Source of the DNA: Planobispora rosea
GTDB taxonomy: Bacteria > Actinomycetota > Actinomycetes > Streptosporangiales > Streptosporangiaceae
Reading direction: 5' to 3'
Assembly: GCF_014648175.1 (NCBI RefSeq)
Contig: NZ_BMQP01000011.1
Span: 124,001-188,000, forward strand
Length of the DNA stretch: 64,000 bases
Below the pieces are notes generated by a model. That model was not told where the DNA came from. It did not search any database and saw only the letters and a program-made list of their open reading frames with translations. Made by a program: the position numbers and the translations under genes. Positions within the stretch are counted from its first letter, which is position 1. Each line of letters opens with the position of its first letter. Positions 62,609 to 64,000 of the stretch are shown in pieces.

Positions 62609-63454
62609 ATGAGTACTGCGGTGAGCGTTCGCGGGCTGCGGATGTCGTACGGCACGGCCGAGGTGTTGCGCGGGGTGGACCTGGAGATCCGCCAAGGCGA
62701 GATCTTCACCCTCCTCGGCCCCAACGGCGCCGGGAAGACCACCACGATCGAGATCCTGGAGGGCTTCCGGAAGCGGTCGGCCGGAGAGGTGAGCGTCCTC
62801 GGGACGGATCCCGACAAGGGCACCGACGCCTGGCGGGCCAGGCTCGGGATCGTGCTGCAGAACTGGCGGGACCACGCCAGGTGGGGGGTGCGGGAGCTCA
62901 TCGTCCACCTGAGCGAGTTCTACGACCGCCCGCACGACCCCGACGAGCTGCTCGCCGCCGTCGGACTGACGGAGCAGGGCGGTCAGCAGATCGCCCGCCT
63001 CTCCGGCGGGCAGCGCCGCCGCCTGGACGTCGCGCTGGGCATCGTGGGCCGGCCCGAGCTGCTCTTCCTGGACGAGCCGACGACCGGCTTCGACCCGGAG
63101 GCCCGCCGGGAGTTCCACCGGCTGATCGAGAAGCTGGCGGCCGACGACGGCATGACGGTGCTGCTCACCACGCACGACCTGGTCGAGGCGGAGAAGCTGG
63201 CGCACCGGACCGCGATCCTGGCCGGCGGCCGGATCACCGTCTGCGGGACCCCGGCCGAGCTGGCGCAGGCCGTACAGGCTCCGTCGCGGGTGCGCTGGGT
63301 GGAGGACGACCGGGAGCAGGTCGTCACCACGCCGGACCCCTCACGGACGGCCTGGGAACTGCACAGGAGATTCGACGGGCCGGTGCCGGGGCTGGAGATC
63401 CGGCGGCCGTCCCTGGAGGAGAGCTACCTCGAACTGGTCGGGAGGAACGCGTGA
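62609..63454 (+). CDS. ABC transporter ATP-binding protein (export type)
   Basis: A 281-residue ABC ATPase from ATG 62609. Walker A is LLGPNGAGKTTTIEIL, the Q-loop Gln is in IVLQNWRDH, the signature is LSGGQRRRLDVALG, Walker B is LLFLDEPTTGFD and the switch His is in TTHDLVEAEKLAHR. The extended C-terminus and the GLDP/GFDP form place it with DrrA/NatA-like exporters of drugs or lipids. A longer frame back to 62576 runs through the palindrome and is not used. Its stop overlaps the GTG of the permease (GTGA), so they make one exporter. Confidence 0.93.
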   Translation: MSTAVSVRGLRMSYGTAEVLRGVDLEIRQGEIFTLLGPNGAGKTTTIEILEGFRKRSAGEVSVLGTDPDKGTDAWRARLGIVLQNWRDHARWGVRELIVHLSEFYDRPHDPDELLAAVGLTEQGGQQIARLSGGQRRRLDVALGIVGRPELLFLDEPTTGFDPEARREFHRLIEKLAADDGMTVLLTTHDLVEAEKLAHRTAILAGGRITVCGTPAELAQAVQAPSRVRWVEDDREQVVTTPDPSRTAWELHRRFDGPVPGLEIRRPSLEESYLELVGRNA

Positions 63455-64000
63455 ACGCCAAGGCGCTGCGCATCGGGATCAAGCGGGGCTGGACGGAGCA
63501 CACGCACCTGCTCAAGACCCGCAAGGAGCTGGTCGGCACCCTCCTCGGCACGGTCGGGGTCTTCGCCGCCCTGACCCTGTGGATGGGCGACTCCGTCATC
63601 GAGGGGACGGGGGTCTCCAGGCTCACCTTCCTGATGGTGGGTTTCCTGGCCTACACCGTCTTCGGCACCGCGCTGATGACCCTCCCGATGGCGCTGGTCG
63701 CCGACCGGGAGGAGGGCACGCTGCTGCGGCTGCGCACCATCCCCGGCGGCATCCTCGCCTACCTGGCGGGCCGGGCGACGACCGCCCTCTGCCAGATCGC
63801 CGTGCAGAGCGCGCTGATCGTCGCCACCGGCGTCCTGCTTGGCGGCGCCCCCCTGCCCCACGACTGGCTCACCCTGGCCTGGGTGCTGCTGCTGGGCACG
63901 GTCGCGACGGTCCCGCTGGGCGCGGCGATCGGCTCCGTGCTGCCGAGCAAGAACGCCGTGGGGATCGCGACCCTGCCGATGATCGCCCTGATGTTCACCT
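63451..64000 (+). CDS. ABC-2 type permease, C-terminus outside window
   Basis: GTG 63451 overlaps the ATPase stop. The visible 183 residues begin MNAKALRIGIKRGWTEHTHLLKTRKELVGTLLGTVGVFAAL and contain four or more hydrophobic helices (LTFLMVGFLAYTVFGTALMTLPMAL, AVQSALIVATGVLLGG, LAWVLLLGTVATVPLGAAIGSVL), with ADREEGTLLRLRTIPGG in between, a hallmark of ABC-2 permeases of the DrrB/NatB type. Cut at the right edge. Substrate unknown. Confidence 0.9.
   Translation, partial: MNAKALRIGIKRGWTEHTHLLKTRKELVGTLLGTVGVFAALTLWMGDSVIEGTGVSRLTFLMVGFLAYTVFGTALMTLPMALVADREEGTLLRLRTIPGGILAYLAGRATTALCQIAVQSALIVATGVLLGGAPLPHDWLTLAWVLLLGTVATVPLGAAIGSVLPSKNAVGIATLPMIALMFT

Overview
The window is very GC-rich (roughly 70-75 percent), with strong third-position GC and frequent GTG/TTG starts. 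The gene content is typical of a filamentous actinomycete: an ECF41 sigma factor, adenosylcobalamin-dependent RNR with NrdR, actinobacterial LexA beside a LysM protein, a tmsAB-type methyl-branched fatty-acid pair, many P450s, a Ser/Thr kinase and a secreted chitinase. I infer a Streptosporangiaceae-like organism (Streptosporangium/Nonomuraea type). This is inferred from gene content, not from any search. I see no rRNA, tRNA, CRISPR array or intact mobile element.

Layout. 1-6.7 kb: a cut-off PAS/GAF sensor, an orphan IS200/IS605-type end hairpin, two small genes, a conserved unknown protein and the 5-oxoprolinase genes pxpA-pxpB-pxpC. 6.7-12.7 kb, minus strand: an AlkZ-like winged-helix protein, a membrane-anchored tandem AAA+ ATPase and a TPR/multi-TM/split-barrel protein. 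12.8-17 kb: MFS exporter, DoxX, LtrA, VOC protein. 17.3-20.3 kb: two very small basic ORFs, a membrane protein coupled to an NAD(P)-binding epimerase-like protein, and an ECF41 sigma factor facing a TetR gene. 21-24.7 kb: a PLP decarboxylase, a cupin, and a TetR gene divergent from a broken quinone-oxidoreductase gene.

24.7-30.2 kb is a DNA-metabolism block. nrdR-nrdJ lies behind two NrdR boxes exactly 31 bp apart. lexA is divergent from a LysM (ChiZ/Rv2719c-like) gene, with LexA boxes between them. 30.4-34 kb: a GH18 chitinase with a TTA codon in its signal peptide and an upstream palindrome, then a MalY-type C-S lyase whose start lies in a perfect 12-bp inverted repeat. 34-41 kb: two paralogous lipoproteins, leuS, and a repeat-rich single-pass membrane protein. 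The leuS leader encodes a 17-residue peptide with three consecutive Leu codons, followed by competing hairpins and a terminator, which is a classical attenuator.

41-60 kb is a lipid-oxidation locus: three CYP124-like P450s, an alpha/beta hydrolase, a GMC oxidoreductase divergent from an acyl-CoA ligase, tmsA-tmsB, and an alpha-methylacyl-CoA racemase in an operon with a fourth P450. My hypothesis is that it combines synthesis of 10-methyl fatty acids with omega-oxidation and stereo-editing of methyl-branched acyl chains. It also holds an ankyrin-type protein, a membrane GGDEF protein and a Ser/Thr kinase. 60-64 kb: a secreted protein of six Cys-paired repeats, then an ABC exporter operon behind a perfect 11-bp inverted repeat, cut by the window end.
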